A stretch of 64,000 nucleotides of DNA from Entoloma clypeatum. Taxonomy: Eukaryota; Basidiomycota; Agaricomycetes; Agaricales; Entolomataceae. Position 1 is the first letter of the stretch. Each line of letters begins with the position of its first letter. This document shows positions 39,700 to 51,157 of this stretch, one piece after another. A program made the position numbers and the translations under genes. The notes below the pieces were generated by a model, which made no database searches, was not told where the DNA came from, and was given only the letters and a program-made list of their open reading frames with translations. Location of the stretch: NCBI GenBank assembly GCA_963565915.1, contig OY751487.1:2604001-2668000 (forward strand), in the 5' to 3' direction.

Positions 39700-39710
39700 T
39701 TGCTAAATCT
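39700..39710 (+). promoter_or_regulatory. Self-priming primer-binding site of gypsy copy 2
   Basis: TTGCTAAATCT begins 2 nt after the 5' LTR and is the exact reverse complement of AGATTTAGCAA at 39614-39624, the predicted 5' end of the RNA. Known Tf1/sushi elements prime reverse transcription with the 5' end of their own RNA using an 11-nt match. No tRNA-type TGG primer site is present here. Confidence 0.75.
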
Positions 39711-40486
39711 CGTTAGGTTCGCCCAGAGCGAAGAGAGCAACTACCAGACGAGTCAAGACGTCGCGCTTCTTTGAAGACTTCACCAGTAACCCATTCAGCA
39801 CGCCAGAAGCCCGACAGGAGGAGCTAAGTCCTCGAGACAGTATCGATTTTACGCTTATCCAGCAGTACATCGAATCGGAGATCCGTCGTATCCTACAGCA
39901 GGTGCTTGACGAAGAACTAGACAACGACGAGCATCGCCCCCACGGCGAGATAGCAGAGAGCATCCATCTTGCTCGGCAACACCAGATCGCGCGTTACAAC
40001 GCCCGACAGAACGAACTCGAAAGCTTTCGCGTTCAAGAAGGACCTCAGACAGGTCGGATCACAGAGATCAGAGAGTTTATCGGTGTCCAGACAACCGTTA
40101 TCAGAAGATTGATTAGGACGCTCACATCGAGACGTCCCAGAGCCACATCATCACGTCCTACTCGAAGCAGCAGATCTACGCCCACTTCACCATCGAAGAA
40201 CAACAAACCGAGTACAACCGTTGGGCACGAAACGAGAGACTTGACCCCTTCTCGCGACCAACAGACGCGCAGGAACAGAGATTCCTTAGAGATCTACAGA
40301 GGAAATACCCCGAACGTTTTGCCACCGATTCCGCCGACGAGTCCCCTGACGAATTTACTTTTGACTCCGCGCAGTCAGATACCGAACAGACGCCTAGAAC
40401 AGGGACTGATTTTCAACCCCTACCTATATCCCGAACCCCATCTTCATCCCAACAATCCGACACCTCTCCTACTCCGCAGGTTCTAG
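39707..40486 (+). other. AUG-less leader open frame (260 codons), copy 2
   Basis: A frame open from just after the primer site to 3 nt before gag. It has no ATG, yet it reads like protein: RFFEDFTSNPF, then LIQQYIESEIRRILQQVLDE, HGEIAESIHLARQHQIARYN and QTTVIRRLIRTL. From about 40117 a second frame, the gag frame, is also open and looks more protein-like (SYSKQQIYAHFTIEEQQTEY, LDPFSRPTDAQEQRFLRDLQ). The same two frames occur in copies 1 and 3. Whether this is translated, from a non-AUG start and with a frame change, cannot be decided here. Confidence 0.5.
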
Positions 40487-40488
40487 AC

Positions 40489-41358
40489 ATGGCAGAAGCA
40501 CCGACAGTACAAACAATGGATACATCCAAGATCATCAAAGATCCTGGGATGTTCAAAGACAGACACACCTTTGACGAGTGGTGGAAAGCCACCAAACTAT
40601 ACATCAGGTTCCAGAAGGGCCTGTCCGACGATCAAAAGATCCTGGCGGTGTTATCCCGCATGATGGAAGGGTCCAGTAAACACTGGGCCAGCAACAAGTT
40701 AGACGATCTTGCCACTGATGGCGAGAACATCACCTGGTTAGGATTCTCAGACGACATCGCTACGCGATTCTCTATTGCCAACAAGTCGGCAGCGGCCAAG
40801 GCGAAACTCGAAGTCCTGAAACAGGAGAAACGCACCATCGACGAATTCTTGGACGAATTCGAAGAGATCTTGAAGCTGTCAAACCTTGGCGAAGAAACTG
40901 GGAAATACATCCTGGAAAAGAACGTCAACCGCAAAATTTCTGAACAAGTGGCTAGCGATGGCAAGACGTACACTGATTACGCAAAGGAGATCCGAAACAA
41001 GGGACGACAGATGGAGGGACATGCATTAGTCATCCAAGGGGGTGGCGACACACGCACCGGATCGGGTACCACTTATGGTGGTCAAGGCAAAGCCATGGAG
41101 ATCGACAAAGCAGGAGTAGCCCGTTGCTACAACTGTCAGCGCTTTGGTCACCTTGCCAAAGACTGCAAAGCCCCAAGGAAGAAAGATGGTTGTAAGTGTT
41201 TCAACTGCGACCAAGAAGGACATATCGCGCGCAACTGCCGCAAGCCGAAGAAGAACTCTGGAAAGATTAGGAAGGTGTCTGATGGAGATACCGATGATGA
41301 CGATGAAACCATCACCATAGAGACCGATGAGAAGGATTTTCCCGAAGGGTCCGATTAA
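40489..41358 (+). CDS. gypsy gag, copy 2
   Basis: A 289-residue Gag, [20 protein letters not shown] at the start, capsid-like region ([34 protein letters not shown]) and two CCHC knuckles ([28 protein letters not shown]). The ATG is the first ATG after the predicted RNA start. The frame is open upstream as well (back to 40117). The last 28 nt overlap the pol frame. Confidence 0.95.
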   Translation: MAEAPTVQTMDTSKIIKDPGMFKDRHTFDEWWKATKLYIRFQKGLSDDQKILAVLSRMMEGSSKHWASNKLDDLATDGENITWLGFSDDIATRFSIANKSAAAKAKLEVLKQEKRTIDEFLDEFEEILKLSNLGEETGKYILEKNVNRKISEQVASDGKTYTDYAKEIRNKGRQMEGHALVIQGGGDTRTGSGTTYGGQGKAMEIDKAGVARCYNCQRFGHLAKDCKAPRKKDGCKCFNCDQEGHIARNCRKPKKNSGKIRKVSDGDTDDDDETITIETDEKDFPEGSD

Positions 41359-41399
41359 ACGACGCTAAGTCGCGACCCTTATCCATTAAACGAACTCGC

Positions 41400-44300
41400 T
41401 TGCCTGGTGCAGTTACAGACAATATAACTTATGTTATCCCTGCAAAGCGAGCCGTTGCGTCAACTAAGATTGTCAAGGGAGATAAACCTCCGAAACGACG
41501 AGAGATCAAGCTGCAAGCTCAGATCAAAACACGACGAGGACCAAAGGCCATTCGACCCGAGGTCGATAGCGGATGTGAACGCACATGTATCCATCCCAGA
41601 ATAGTACGTGAACAGAACCTTCCCACACGTGGAATAAAGCCCATATCAATCCTAAATGCGGATGGATCACCGAACCGACAACAGAAAGCAGAAAAACTTG
41701 CCGAAGTCAAGCTGGACTTGGGAACACACCAGGAAACCATGGAGGCAATGGTATTGGACATTGGGAGAACGGATATGCTTTTGGGACATGATTGGTTGGT
41801 GCACCACAACCCTACAATCAATTGGACGACCGGCGCTGTAACATTCAACCGATGCCCATCAACGTGTCAAACCAAACACTCGGATTTCAGGGTTAACCTT
41901 AATGGTCGCAAACATCGGGTTCGCATGGTGGAAGTACGAGACAAGGACGCACCCAAGAAATCAGATCAGAAATGGAAGCCCGGAGACCCCATATTGGAAG
42001 CAGTTACTCCCACACCACCTCCCACAACCAAACGACCCTCATATGTTGAACGTTTTGCCCATCTTTTTGAAAAAGAAAACTTTGACAAGATCCCAAAGGA
42101 AAGGGAATGGGACCACGGCATCGAACTTACACCGGACGCACCAAAGGAGCTAGGGGGAAACACGTACCCTATGACCCAAAAGGAGCAAGAAGAACTGGAT
42201 GAATTCATCGACGAAGGCCTGGCAACCGGAAAGATCCGACCGTCCAAATCACCTTATGCATCACCCTGCTTCTTCATTAACAAGAAAGACGGTTCCAAAC
42301 GATTGGTACAGGACTATCGCACGGTTAACAAATTCACGGTTAAGGACAAATTCCCACTCCCACGCATCAACGACCTCTTGGATGTATTGAAGGACGCAGT
42401 CTACTTCAACAAAATGGACATCATGTGGGGATACAATAATGTGCGGATCAAAAAGGGTGACGAATGGAAAGCCGCCTTCTTGACCAGCCGAGGATTGTTT
42501 GAACCATTGGTCATGTTTTTCGGTCTCTGCAATTCCCCGGGAACATTCTCTCGGATGATGGCCAGCCTATTCAGGGATCAGATCCGTCGGCGCATCTGTG
42601 TGATTTACATGGATGACATAGTGGTTATTGGTAAAACCAAGGAAGAACTCGCCCGGAATACCGAAGAGATCTTGCAGATCCTGTCGGACAATGACTTGTT
42701 CCTAAAGGAGAAGAAGTGTCTTTGGGAAGTAACGAAATGCCCCATATTGGGATATGTCGTGGGTGAAGGACGTGTCGAGATGGAAACTGAAAAGGTGGAC
42801 ACAATCCGGAACTGGCGAGTACCCACATCAAAAAAGGAAGTCCAGAGGTTCCTGGGATTTGCCAATTTTTATCGACGCTTCATTGAAGGATACTCAAACA
42901 TCGCAAAGCCACTCACGACACTTACGGGAAATACAGCATTCACATGGGGACCAGCGGCGCAAGAAGCATTTGAAGGTCTCATACGGGCAATCACGACAGC
43001 ACCAGTCTTGGCATTGCCCAAACCGGACGGACAGTTCAGGGTTGAAACCGATGCATCGGGTTATGCAATTGGAGCGGTACTCTCACAGAAACAAGACGAC
43101 AAGTGGCATCCTATCGCGTTCTTGTCGCGGACCATGTCCGCGGCCGAACAGAATTACGAGATCTATGACAAGGAACTCTTGGCAGTCATGGAAGCACTGA
43201 AGGACTGGCGACATTATCTACTTGAAGCCAAGGAACGTTTCGAGATCTTAACCGATCACAAAAACCTGGAGTATTTCCGGCGTCCTCAGGACCTAAACCA
43301 ACGACAGAGGCGCTGGAAGATGAAGCTACAAGACTATGACTTCGAATTGCGACATGTACCTGGGAAGACAAACGCGAAAGCAGACATCCTGTCACGTTTA
43401 CCCTGGTATGAGACGGAACTCGAGCCGCAGGACAGCGACCAAATGCTCAAGGAGGGGCTATTTTTGAAACGATTGGAATCAGAAGATGTGATACAAATGG
43501 AGATGTTCACGGAGGAACAATTCTTTGAAGGGGGTGAAACATCTGATTCCATCAAAATCGGAAACATCACAACCATCGAAAATCCGTGGATCGCACGCAT
43601 CAAGGGTTCAAACCACATGGAGACAGAAGTAGCCCAGGGTCTGAAGAAGAATCCTCACTGGTACCAGCAGGAAAATGGCATCACCTACGCAGGAGAACGA
43701 GTCTATGTTCCACCAGACCCACAATTGCGCCAAGAACTGATGTTTGAAGCGCATGACGCACCAGTGGCAGGACATCCAGGACAGTATCGAACACATGAAC
43801 TTCTCACTCGCACCTACTGGTGGCCCACCATCCTACATGATGTAAAGAAGTATGTGAAAGGTTGTGACACCTGTCAACGCAACAAGATCAGCCGCCAAAG
43901 GAGACACGCCCCTCTGCACCCTAACGCCGCGCCAAGTCAACCATGGGAAGATATAGGGATTGACGTCGTAGGACCGATACCAGAATCTGATGGGAAGAAC
44001 GCAATTCTGGTCATCACGGACAGACATTCAAAGATGCTTCATCTCATCCCGACAACCGTGGAACTATTGGCTGAAGGATTAGCCAAGATCTATCGGGACC
44101 AGATATGGAAACTTCATGGAATTCCCAAGAAGATCATCAGCGATAGGGGACCGCAGTTCGCCGCGAAGTTTATGGAGATACTTTGCCGCATGTTAGGGAT
44201 CAAAAGAAATCTGTCCACTGCGTACCATCCACAGACTGATGGACAGGCCGAACGATCGCATCAGGAAACCGAGGTGTTCTTACGAAACTTTGTCAACCAT

Positions 44301-45008
44301 CTACAAGATGATTGGGCGGAATGGATCGCAATCGCAGAATTCCAGTACAATGACAAAGAACATCAAGCGACAAAGTACACACCATTCTATCTCAACTACG
44401 GTCTGCATCCTTGGAAGGGAGAACTTGTGTTGGAAGACACCAATCCGGCAGCAAACGACTTCTTGAAAAAACTCAAACAGGCACGAGAAGAAGCCAACGC
44501 AGCACTAAAACAGGCACAGGATCAGATGAAGAAGACAGTTGACACACGACGAAGCCCGTCTCGGGATTACCGCATCGGAGACAAGGTGTGGCTGGAAGGG
44601 ACTAACATCAGGACTGATCGTCCCTCAAAGAAACTTGACGCCCTCCGACACGGACCGTTCAAAGTCCTAGAGAAGAAAGGAGCTAGCGCATACCATCTTA
44701 ATCTTCCCAAAACCTGGAAAATGATCCACCCTGTGTTCAACGAAACCCTGTTATCGCCATACGAAACCCCGAAGTATGCCATTCAGAAAAAGAAGCCAGC
44801 CCCTGATCTGATCATCGTCGAAGGACGAGAAGAATACCATGTCTCCACGATCCTGGACTCTCGAAAATTCCGCGGAAAGATCCAGTACCTCGTCCAATGG
44901 GAAGGGTATGGCCCAGAAGAGAACACGTGGGAACCTCGGACTAATGTTCAGAATGCTCAAGACTTGATCCGAGACTTTCATCGGCAAAATCCATCGCGTC
45001 CACGATAA
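41400..45008 (+). CDS. gypsy pol polyprotein with chromodomain, copy 2
   Basis: About 1,200 codons, intact. In order: aspartic protease ([26 protein letters not shown]), reverse transcriptase ([40 protein letters not shown]), RNase H ([40 protein letters not shown]), integrase with zinc finger ([23 protein letters not shown]) and DDE core ([36 protein letters not shown]), and chromodomain ([30 protein letters not shown]). The frame has no ATG at its head and opens at 41331, one frame behind gag with a 28-nt overlap. Expression by -1 frameshifting is therefore likely. 41400 is the listed start for convenience. Confidence 0.95.
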   Translation: MPGAVTDNITYVIPAKRAVASTKIVKGDKPPKRREIKLQAQIKTRRGPKAIRPEVDSGCERTCIHPRIVREQNLPTRGIKPISILNADGSPNRQQKAEKLAEVKLDLGTHQETMEAMVLDIGRTDMLLGHDWLVHHNPTINWTTGAVTFNRCPSTCQTKHSDFRVNLNGRKHRVRMVEVRDKDAPKKSDQKWKPGDPILEAVTPTPPPTTKRPSYVERFAHLFEKENFDKIPKEREWDHGIELTPDAPKELGGNTYPMTQKEQEELDEFIDEGLATGKIRPSKSPYASPCFFINKKDGSKRLVQDYRTVNKFTVKDKFPLPRINDLLDVLKDAVYFNKMDIMWGYNNVRIKKGDEWKAAFLTSRGLFEPLVMFFGLCNSPGTFSRMMASLFRDQIRRRICVIYMDDIVVIGKTKEELARNTEEILQILSDNDLFLKEKKCLWEVTKCPILGYVVGEGRVEMETEKVDTIRNWRVPTSKKEVQRFLGFANFYRRFIEGYSNIAKPLTTLTGNTAFTWGPAAQEAFEGLIRAITTAPVLALPKPDGQFRVETDASGYAIGAVLSQKQDDKWHPIAFLSRTMSAAEQNYEIYDKELLAVMEALKDWRHYLLEAKERFEILTDHKNLEYFRRPQDLNQRQRRWKMKLQDYDFELRHVPGKTNAKADILSRLPWYETELEPQDSDQMLKEGLFLKRLESEDVIQMEMFTEEQFFEGGETSDSIKIGNITTIENPWIARIKGSNHMETEVAQGLKKNPHWYQQENGITYAGERVYVPPDPQLRQELMFEAHDAPVAGHPGQYRTHELLTRTYWWPTILHDVKKYVKGCDTCQRNKISRQRRHAPLHPNAAPSQPWEDIGIDVVGPIPESDGKNAILVITDRHSKMLHLIPTTVELLAEGLAKIYRDQIWKLHGIPKKIISDRGPQFAAKFMEILCRMLGIKRNLSTAYHPQTDGQAERSHQETEVFLRNFVNHLQDDWAEWIAIAEFQYNDKEHQATKYTPFYLNYGLHPWKGELVLEDTNPAANDFLKKLKQAREEANAALKQAQDQMKKTVDTRRSPSRDYRIGDKVWLEGTNIRTDRPSKKLDALRHGPFKVLEKKGASAYHLNLPKTWKMIHPVFNETLLSPYETPKYAIQKKKPAPDLIIVEGREEYHVSTILDSRKFRGKIQYLVQWEGYGPEENTWEPRTNVQNAQDLIRDFHRQNPSRPR

Positions 45009-45123
45009 AAGAATAAACTTTGAGCCATTTTCCACATCGACTTCTGTCACATCGAGTTCCCCACTCCAACTCTTCTCGCCCAACACGCCGTTCTTCTTAT
45101 ACCTTTCAAACATCATTTCTGCC

Positions 45124-45492
45124 ATGTCCAACATCACCGCCGCCTCCACCGATGCTTCCGATATCAACCCCACCATCACCACCCTCATCGGCGAAGCGCT
45201 CTCCATGCGCGACCAGATCCATGCGCTCGAAACCTCCGTTGCCGACATCCTTCACCGGCAGATGCATATCCGCCTTCATACCCTTTCCGATTTGCCAACC
45301 GCCCCCACCGCTGAGGAGAAACTCATCCTCAAAAACTATACCAACACCCTTGCTGTCGAGAACCGACGCCTTCGCCTCGCCGTTCGAGGTTTAGAGTTTG
45401 CCACGGCGGTAAACGATGAACTAATAAAGGATTGGGGTAACCGAGTTGACCCTGCCTGGGCCGATCCAAATGGCAACGATGGATGGGAGTAG
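45124..45492 (+). CDS. Conserved small ORF between pol and 3' LTR (copy 2)
   Basis: A 122-codon frame, MSNITAASTDASDINPTITT to GNDGWE, 115 nt after the pol stop and 24 nt before the polypurine tract. It matches the copy 1 frame with only a handful of substitutions and no frame break. It is predicted helical (ALSMRDQIHALETSVADILH, later ENRRLRLAVRGLEFATAVND) and soluble. I know of no named family. Confidence 0.65.
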   Translation: MSNITAASTDASDINPTITTLIGEALSMRDQIHALETSVADILHRQMHIRLHTLSDLPTAPTAEEKLILKNYTNTLAVENRRLRLAVRGLEFATAVNDELIKDWGNRVDPAWADPNGNDGWE

Positions 45493-45529
45493 GTAGTCTG
45501 TGAGGACACAGACCTTGAGGAGGGGAACA

Positions 45530-45897
45530 TGTTACGGACTAACGACTACGGACGTATATGCTTACTTTTTCACTTTTACTCATCGGCCCCCGCTTACACA
45601 TATCGTATTATACTTTATTTCCTTTAGTATACTTCGCTCCCGCGCTGACTCGCTTTCCGCAGCTGTCTGACTCATTCCGCAGTCGTCTTACTCAGACGCA
45701 CTGCCTTCCGCAGTTATCTTACTCAGATACACTGCCTTGCGCAGCACTGACTCATATGCTATCGCCTATAGTCAGTACCTATATAAACCCTTTGTACTAT
45801 AGCTAGATTCCTTAGATTTAGCAATCACATTGCTCTTCGCCTTTCCATCTTCCTGCATACTCTGCCCGAACCTTGGAACAGTTTGTTACGCATAACA
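45530..45897 (+). repeat. 3' LTR of gypsy copy 2
   Basis: 368 bp, preceded by the purine run GAGGAGGGGAACA. It differs from the 5' LTR at two positions noticed (near 45641 and 45880). Confidence 0.93.
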
Positions 45898-46466
45898 AGG
45901 ACGCATATTCAAAGGTCTCCCCCGCCACCATATTTGGTGATTTCAAAGCCGCAGCCTCTTTCAAACTGTCTGGTCGGGACCCTGTGCCGGAGATCGAGCG
46001 CCTTGGGTCACTCTTTGCTCGCCTTAGCGACTCAAAATTCGTTGTGCCTGATCTGATGCAGGCTATGATCTTGGCAAGTGCCATTCCTGACACTTGGTCA
46101 TCTCTCTCCACCACCCTCTTTCAGGTCTATGACGCTGATGACTTCACATGGCAGGCCATCACAGACAGCATCATTTCAGAGTACAGGCGCAAGTATGCGA
46201 TAGGGTCTACTCGGGCGTCCAACGAGCAGGCCCGGAAAATCTCCGGGACTAAGCGAAAGGGGCAAGACCCCAAATGGGAAAAGCAAACAGCGCCGAGTAC
46301 CTTGCGGAACAAGGTTGACGAGCAGCCTAACTCGACCGACCCAAGTACCGCTTCTGAAAAGAAGAAGGAAAAGGGACGCTGGCGCAACCAGAAAAAGCGT
46401 GCCAACAACGCCAACAACAACTCCGACCATGCTGAGGAGATGGTCGAGTTCATCACACCGGCTATT
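45898..46466 (+). pseudogene. copia-A gag, 3' fragment
   Basis: Continues copia-A Gag after the gypsy insertion: DAYSKVSPATIFGDFKAAAS, through PDTWSSLSTTLFQVYDADDF, to KKEKGRWRNQKKRANN and EEMVEFITPA. It stops at the boundary with gypsy-II. Unlike copia-B, it has no 4-bp insertion after KVDEQPN. The rest of copia-A is absent. Confidence 0.9.
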
Positions 46467-47190
46467 TGTTATATCCATCTCCGAATCTCCGATCCACTCC
46501 GATATTCCTCTGACATTCCAGACATCCGTTACCTCTGCATCTCCGCATGTTGCCATCATGCATTTCATATTCATAACTCCATGCCTTTATGCATTTCATA
46601 TTCATATTCCCGTTTACTTATGCATCGCCTTTTCTGCATGGTCCGTTGACTGACATCTCCGATGTTCATTACAGTCGCTGGCAACTTACGCCACAACTCC
46701 GGACCTACTCCAACCATCTCCGTAAAGTAATCTCACTTAGGTATTTAAGCTCGTACCATACCTGTAGTTCCTCAGTTCGAATATCAACAAAGTTCACTCC
46801 TCTACTCTCCGTTCATGCCAGAGATCCTCGCTGTGGTACAATACGCCGACGACATCCTCATCTACTGCTCTTCCTCCATTGTTACCCTTCGACGAGCTCA
46901 GTACTGTGTCTGAGTCACAACTCCGAGGTCGTCCAACCATTTCCACATCAACGTGTCTCTCACCAAGATCTTTCCGAGAGCCTCCGTACCTCCGACCTCT
47001 CCTCCGACCTCCTGAAATTGGGACACCTTATCCAACAAACGGCGGCGCAACACATACATTGAAGCCACGTCCCTCCCCTTCATCGTTCCGCTCCGGTCTC
47101 AGTCCTACGTCCGACCTCTGACGGACTCCGACAAAGCTCCGACGTTTCACCTACTTAATAGTATATTCGAACTCAAACCGTTTTTGGATT
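46467..47190 (+). repeat. 5' LTR/leader region of gypsy-II (end approximate)
   Basis: Starts TG and carries TATTTAAG followed by CCTCAGTTCGAATATCA, matching the solo LTR at 38162-38696. The 3' boundary is not fixed, because no second LTR exists here. A frame near 46800-46910 reads like a reverse-transcriptase YADD segment. Confidence 0.55.
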
Positions 47191-47200
47191 CCTGCTAGTC

Positions 47201-48358
47201 ATGGCACTCTGAAACACCAAGACAGCAAAAGCTGCAGAAGCTGGCACTTCTAGGCAGCAAGTTCTACAAAATGTCGAACAACGTTTAACAGAACTATCCC
47301 CTGTAACTCCAACTACTCCGACACCTCCGGGTTTTCGGCCCATCACACCTCTGCATAATATTCCGATCCCCACTTCTCCCATAGAATCCGCACCCCCGTC
47401 TCCTCAGAATATTTTCAGCCCACAAGCCCTTGCGGATGCTTTCCTCTTAATGACCAATGAACTCAAACACAGCAAAGGTCACAAGCATCACAAAAAGGCT
47501 AAGGATCCGGACACCTTCGACGGTTCCGATCCCCGGAAACTGAACCAGTTCATCCTCCAATGCACATTGTTCTTCCGCGACAACTCCGAGTATGATGATG
47601 ACTCTGCCAAAATCACTCTCGCCATCTCCTTCCTCCGAGGCACAGCTCTCAATTATTTCGAGCATTTCATCATCGAACCGGACCCGGACAACCCCCTGGA
47701 CTGGTACGAAGATTGGTCCGCATTCCTCCGCACACTCCGCATGGAATTCGGGGTCATTGACCCCGTTGTGGATGCTGCCGACTCTCTGGACAATCTCAAA
47801 ATGCACGAAAATCAACATATTCTCAAGTATAATATTGAGTTCACACGCCTTGCTGCCAAAACGCACTGGGACAGCTCCGCCCTGCATCACCGGTACTACT
47901 CCGGGTTGGCGGAGCGGATTAAAGATGTCCTTGGGACTCAAGCAAAGCCAAGCATGTTACCAGCACTTAGGAAGCTAGCACAGACTATTGATGCTCGCCA
48001 CTGGGAACGTCATCGCGAGAAATCCCACTCCGACAAATCCGCATCCAAATCCGACAAATCCGAAGCTAAAACCCCCTCCGCAAACTCCGATAAAAACTCC
48101 AAAGCCAAACCGCAGACACAGAACCAGGGCAAACAGTCGAAGCCTTCCTCCGCTCCCAAGTCCGACATCTCCGACAAACTCGGAAAAGACGGAAAGCTAA
48201 CTCCGGAGGAATGCAAATGCCGTTTTGACAACAACCTCTGTATGTTTTGTGGCAAAGCTGGACACGTCGCGAAAGATTGCCTGAGGTCTTTGTCCTCCGC
48301 CTCTAAGGCTAAGGCGCGCGCTGCCCAAGCCAAGACCACGGACGAAACAAAAAATTAG
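47201..48358 (+). pseudogene. gypsy-II gag
   Basis: ATG at 47201 is followed at the fourth codon by TGA (47210-47212), then the frame is open to the end: FDGSDPRKLNQFILQCTLFF, LRGTALNYFEHFI, FGVIDPVVDAADSLDNL and a CCHC knuckle CMFCGKAGHVAKDC near the C-terminus. A Met at 47450 restarts the frame. The retrotransposon Gag (Retrotrans_gag) fold is clear. Confidence 0.85.
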
Positions 48359-48513
48359 CGGGCAGTCCACAGGACTCTGTACAGCCTGAGGACTGCGTTG
48401 AACCCATCCGTACTACCGCTCTACTCAACGCTTCCGCTCTTTCCGATCCCAATTCCCTCTGTGTCCGACTTACATCTCCGCTTATCTCTGATTCTTCTCC
48501 GATAGCCGCCCTT

Positions 48514-51157
48514 GTGGACTCCGGCTCTACTCATTGTTTTATTGACTCCCGTTATGCTTCATCCTATAAACTCCCTTTCACCTCCATACCTCCGATCGAA
48601 CTTAAATTATTTGACGGAACATCCAACTCCGTCATTACTCAGGTGGTTGATCTCCCTGTATACTTTTCCTCCAGTGAATATATGGCCATTACAGCCTATG
48701 TGACTCCGCTCGATTTCTCCTGTTCTATGGTTCTTGGATACAACTGGCTCACCCGCTACAATCCTATGATTGACTGGGTATTGGGCAGTATTACTTTCCG
48801 TCCACAGCTCTTGAAGGAGTCTCCGACCTTGACGTCTTCTGCCAGGTCAGCTCCGCTACCTCCGCAGACCTCTCCCGATACTCCGACCTCCGACGGCACA
48901 CCTGCTGCTACTCCGGACGTTGTCCCGAATATTGCATTGATAAATGCAGCTGCATTTGTGCGCGCTTGCAAACTTCCGGGTGCCCAATCCTTCTGAATTC
49001 ACCTCTCCGACCACACGATCTCCGCCCAATCTGGTTCTATGTCCGAGGAACCTCTGGACCTCTCCCATATCCCAGAGGAATATCACGATTTTGCCGATGT
49101 TTTTAGCAAGACAAAAGCAGACACCCTCGCTCCGCATTGTCCGTATGACCTCCGCATCGAGTTAGAAGACGGATCGACTCCCCCTATTGGCCCTATGTAC
49201 TCCATTTCACAATCCGAACTATCTGCCCTGCGAAGCTTCATAGACAAACATTTGGCCATTGGTTTCATTCGCCCCTCTCGCTCTCCACACGGCGCTCCGG
49301 TCCTCTTTGTTCGAAAGAAGGACGGTTCCCTCCACCTGTGCGTCGACTATCGGGGCCTGAACAAAGTTACCAAGAAGGATCGATACCCTCTTCCACTCAT
49401 CTCCGACCTCCTTTCCACTGCCGGAAAAGCGCGTGTTTATACCACTCTTGATCTCCGACATGCATATCATCTTGTCCGCATTGCCGACGGAGATGAATGG
49501 AAAACCGCTTTCCGCACTCGTTACGGATCGTTTGAATGGCTTGTTATGCCTTTTGGACTATCCAACGCCCCTGCCGCTTTTCAGCGATTTGTGAATGATA
49601 TCTTCAGTGACCTCCTCGATGTTACAGTGGTGGTCTACCTCGATGACATTCTCATTTACTCCGACGACCCCACCAAGCACCCCGACGATGTCAAGGAAGT
49701 TCTCCGACGTCTCCGCAAGAACGGACTTTATGTCCGCTCCGACAAGTGCGAATTTTCTGTTGACACAGTCGAATATCTTGGTTTCATCCTTTCTCCCTCC
49801 AGTCTCCGCATGTCCGAAACCAAGGTGAAGACCATTCAAGAGGGGCCTGAACCTCGAAAAGTGAAGGACATACAGTCTTTCCTTGGATTCGCGAATTTCT
49901 ATCGATGTTTCATTCACGGTTATTCGGACATCGTTGTTCTGCTCACCCGACTCACCCGGAAGGGTACTCCGTTCTGTTTCTCCGACTCCGCACGGAGTGC
50001 GTTCAACGAGTTGAAGCTCGCTTTTACCGGTCCTCACTCATTGGATTCCTGATCGACCTATTATTATCGAGACGGATGCCTCCGACTATGCAATTGGTGC
50101 TATTTTGTCCATCCGGACCTCCGACGAGGAGATACACCCAGTAGCGTTCCACTCCCGCACCTTCACCGCCCCAGAACTCAACTACGACACGCACGACAAG
50201 GAGTTACTTGCTATCCATGAAGCATTCAAGGTATGGCGACATTACCTTGAAGGCTCCGCTGCTCCGATCGACGTTGTCACGGACCACAAGAACCTGGAGT
50301 ACTTCGCCACTACAAAGGTTCTCACCCGCCGACAAGCCCGGTGGTCCGAGTTCCTCTCTCAGTTCAATCTCTTGATTCGCTTCCGCCCCGGACGTCTCAG
50401 TACCAAACCGGACTCTTTGACTAGACGATGGGACGTCTATCCCAAAGAGGGGAATAGCAACTATGCGTCGGTAAATCCAAGCAACTTCCGACCAGTCTTT
50501 TCCCAAGAACAGCTGTCCGCATCTCTCCGAGCTACGGAGTTGTTCACCCCTGTTCTCCGCGCCACAGTCATAATGGACATTGAACAGTTGCACTCCGACA
50601 TCCTCCGTTCACTCCCATCCGACCCAATCTATGCCGACCATCTCAAGGAGCCCAAACCACACTGGTCCGTAGACTCCGACGGTTTCCTCCGTCATAGTGG
50701 TCGCATTTACGTCCCCGACTCCGATAACCTCCAGCTCCGCACCAGCACGACCATATTCTCTCTGGACACCCCGGACAGAACAAGACAGTTAGTCTCATTC
50801 AACAAGATTATACTTGGCCTGGTGTTCAAGACTTTGTCAAAAAGTACTGCAAATCCTGCACCACTTGCATGCGCTCTAAACCTCAATGCCACAAGCCCTA
50901 TGGTATGCTGAAGCAACTCCCAGTTCCGAACCTTCCGTGGAACTCCATATCCATGGACTTCATCGAGACACTTCCAACCTCCGGTGGTTTTGACGCAATC
51001 CTTGTTATTGTTGACCGAATGACAAAACAAAGCATTTTGTTCCGACTACGATCCACTGCACCTCCGAAGATCTAGCCACCTTGTTCATCCTGCATGTGTT
51101 CTCCAAGCACGGAGTACCGGAACATGTCACCTCCGACCGAGGCCCGGAGTTGGTAAT
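48514..51157 (+). pseudogene. gypsy-II pol, frameshifted and 3'-truncated
   Basis: Protease (ALVDSGSTHCFIDSRYASSY, VLGYNWLTRYNPMIDW) near 48514-48800; reverse transcriptase 49039-50052 ([45 protein letters not shown]); RNase H from about 50060 in another frame ([24 protein letters not shown]); integrase start from about 50820 in a third frame (SISMDFIETLPTSGGFDAIL) up to SDRGPEL at the truncation point. Stops at 48996, 50052 and 51075 and two frame changes rule out function. Confidence 0.87.

Larger units (their letters stand above)
39330..45897 (+). mobile_element. Ty3/gypsy chromovirus, copy 2 (apparently intact)
   Basis: A 6,568-bp element with 368-bp LTRs and a 5-bp duplication AGGAC (39325-39329, 45898-45902), inserted in copia-A gag. 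I see only two differences between its LTRs, so the insertion is young. Gag, pol and the extra 3' ORF are all open. With a TATA box, an 11-nt self-complementary primer site and a polypurine tract (GAGGAGGGGAACA at 45517-45529), it has what an autonomous element of this kind needs. Confidence 0.95.
46467..51157 (+). mobile_element. gypsy-II retroelement, 3'-truncated and decayed
   Basis: A second Ty3/gypsy family. It starts TGTTATATCC at the copia-A gag boundary, has an LTR/leader (46467 to about 47190) with a TATTTAAG box near 46742, then gag, protease, reverse transcriptase, RNase H and an integrase fragment. It ends abruptly against the copia-B 3' LTR remnant. Codons are heavily biased to TCCG-containing strings. 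At least three frame breaks and several stops are present. Confidence 0.85.

Noticed and set aside
41337..41343. Canonical -1 slippery heptamer at the gag-pol overlap
   Set aside because: TTTTCCC breaks the X-XXY-YYZ rule at the fourth base, so it is reported only as a candidate.
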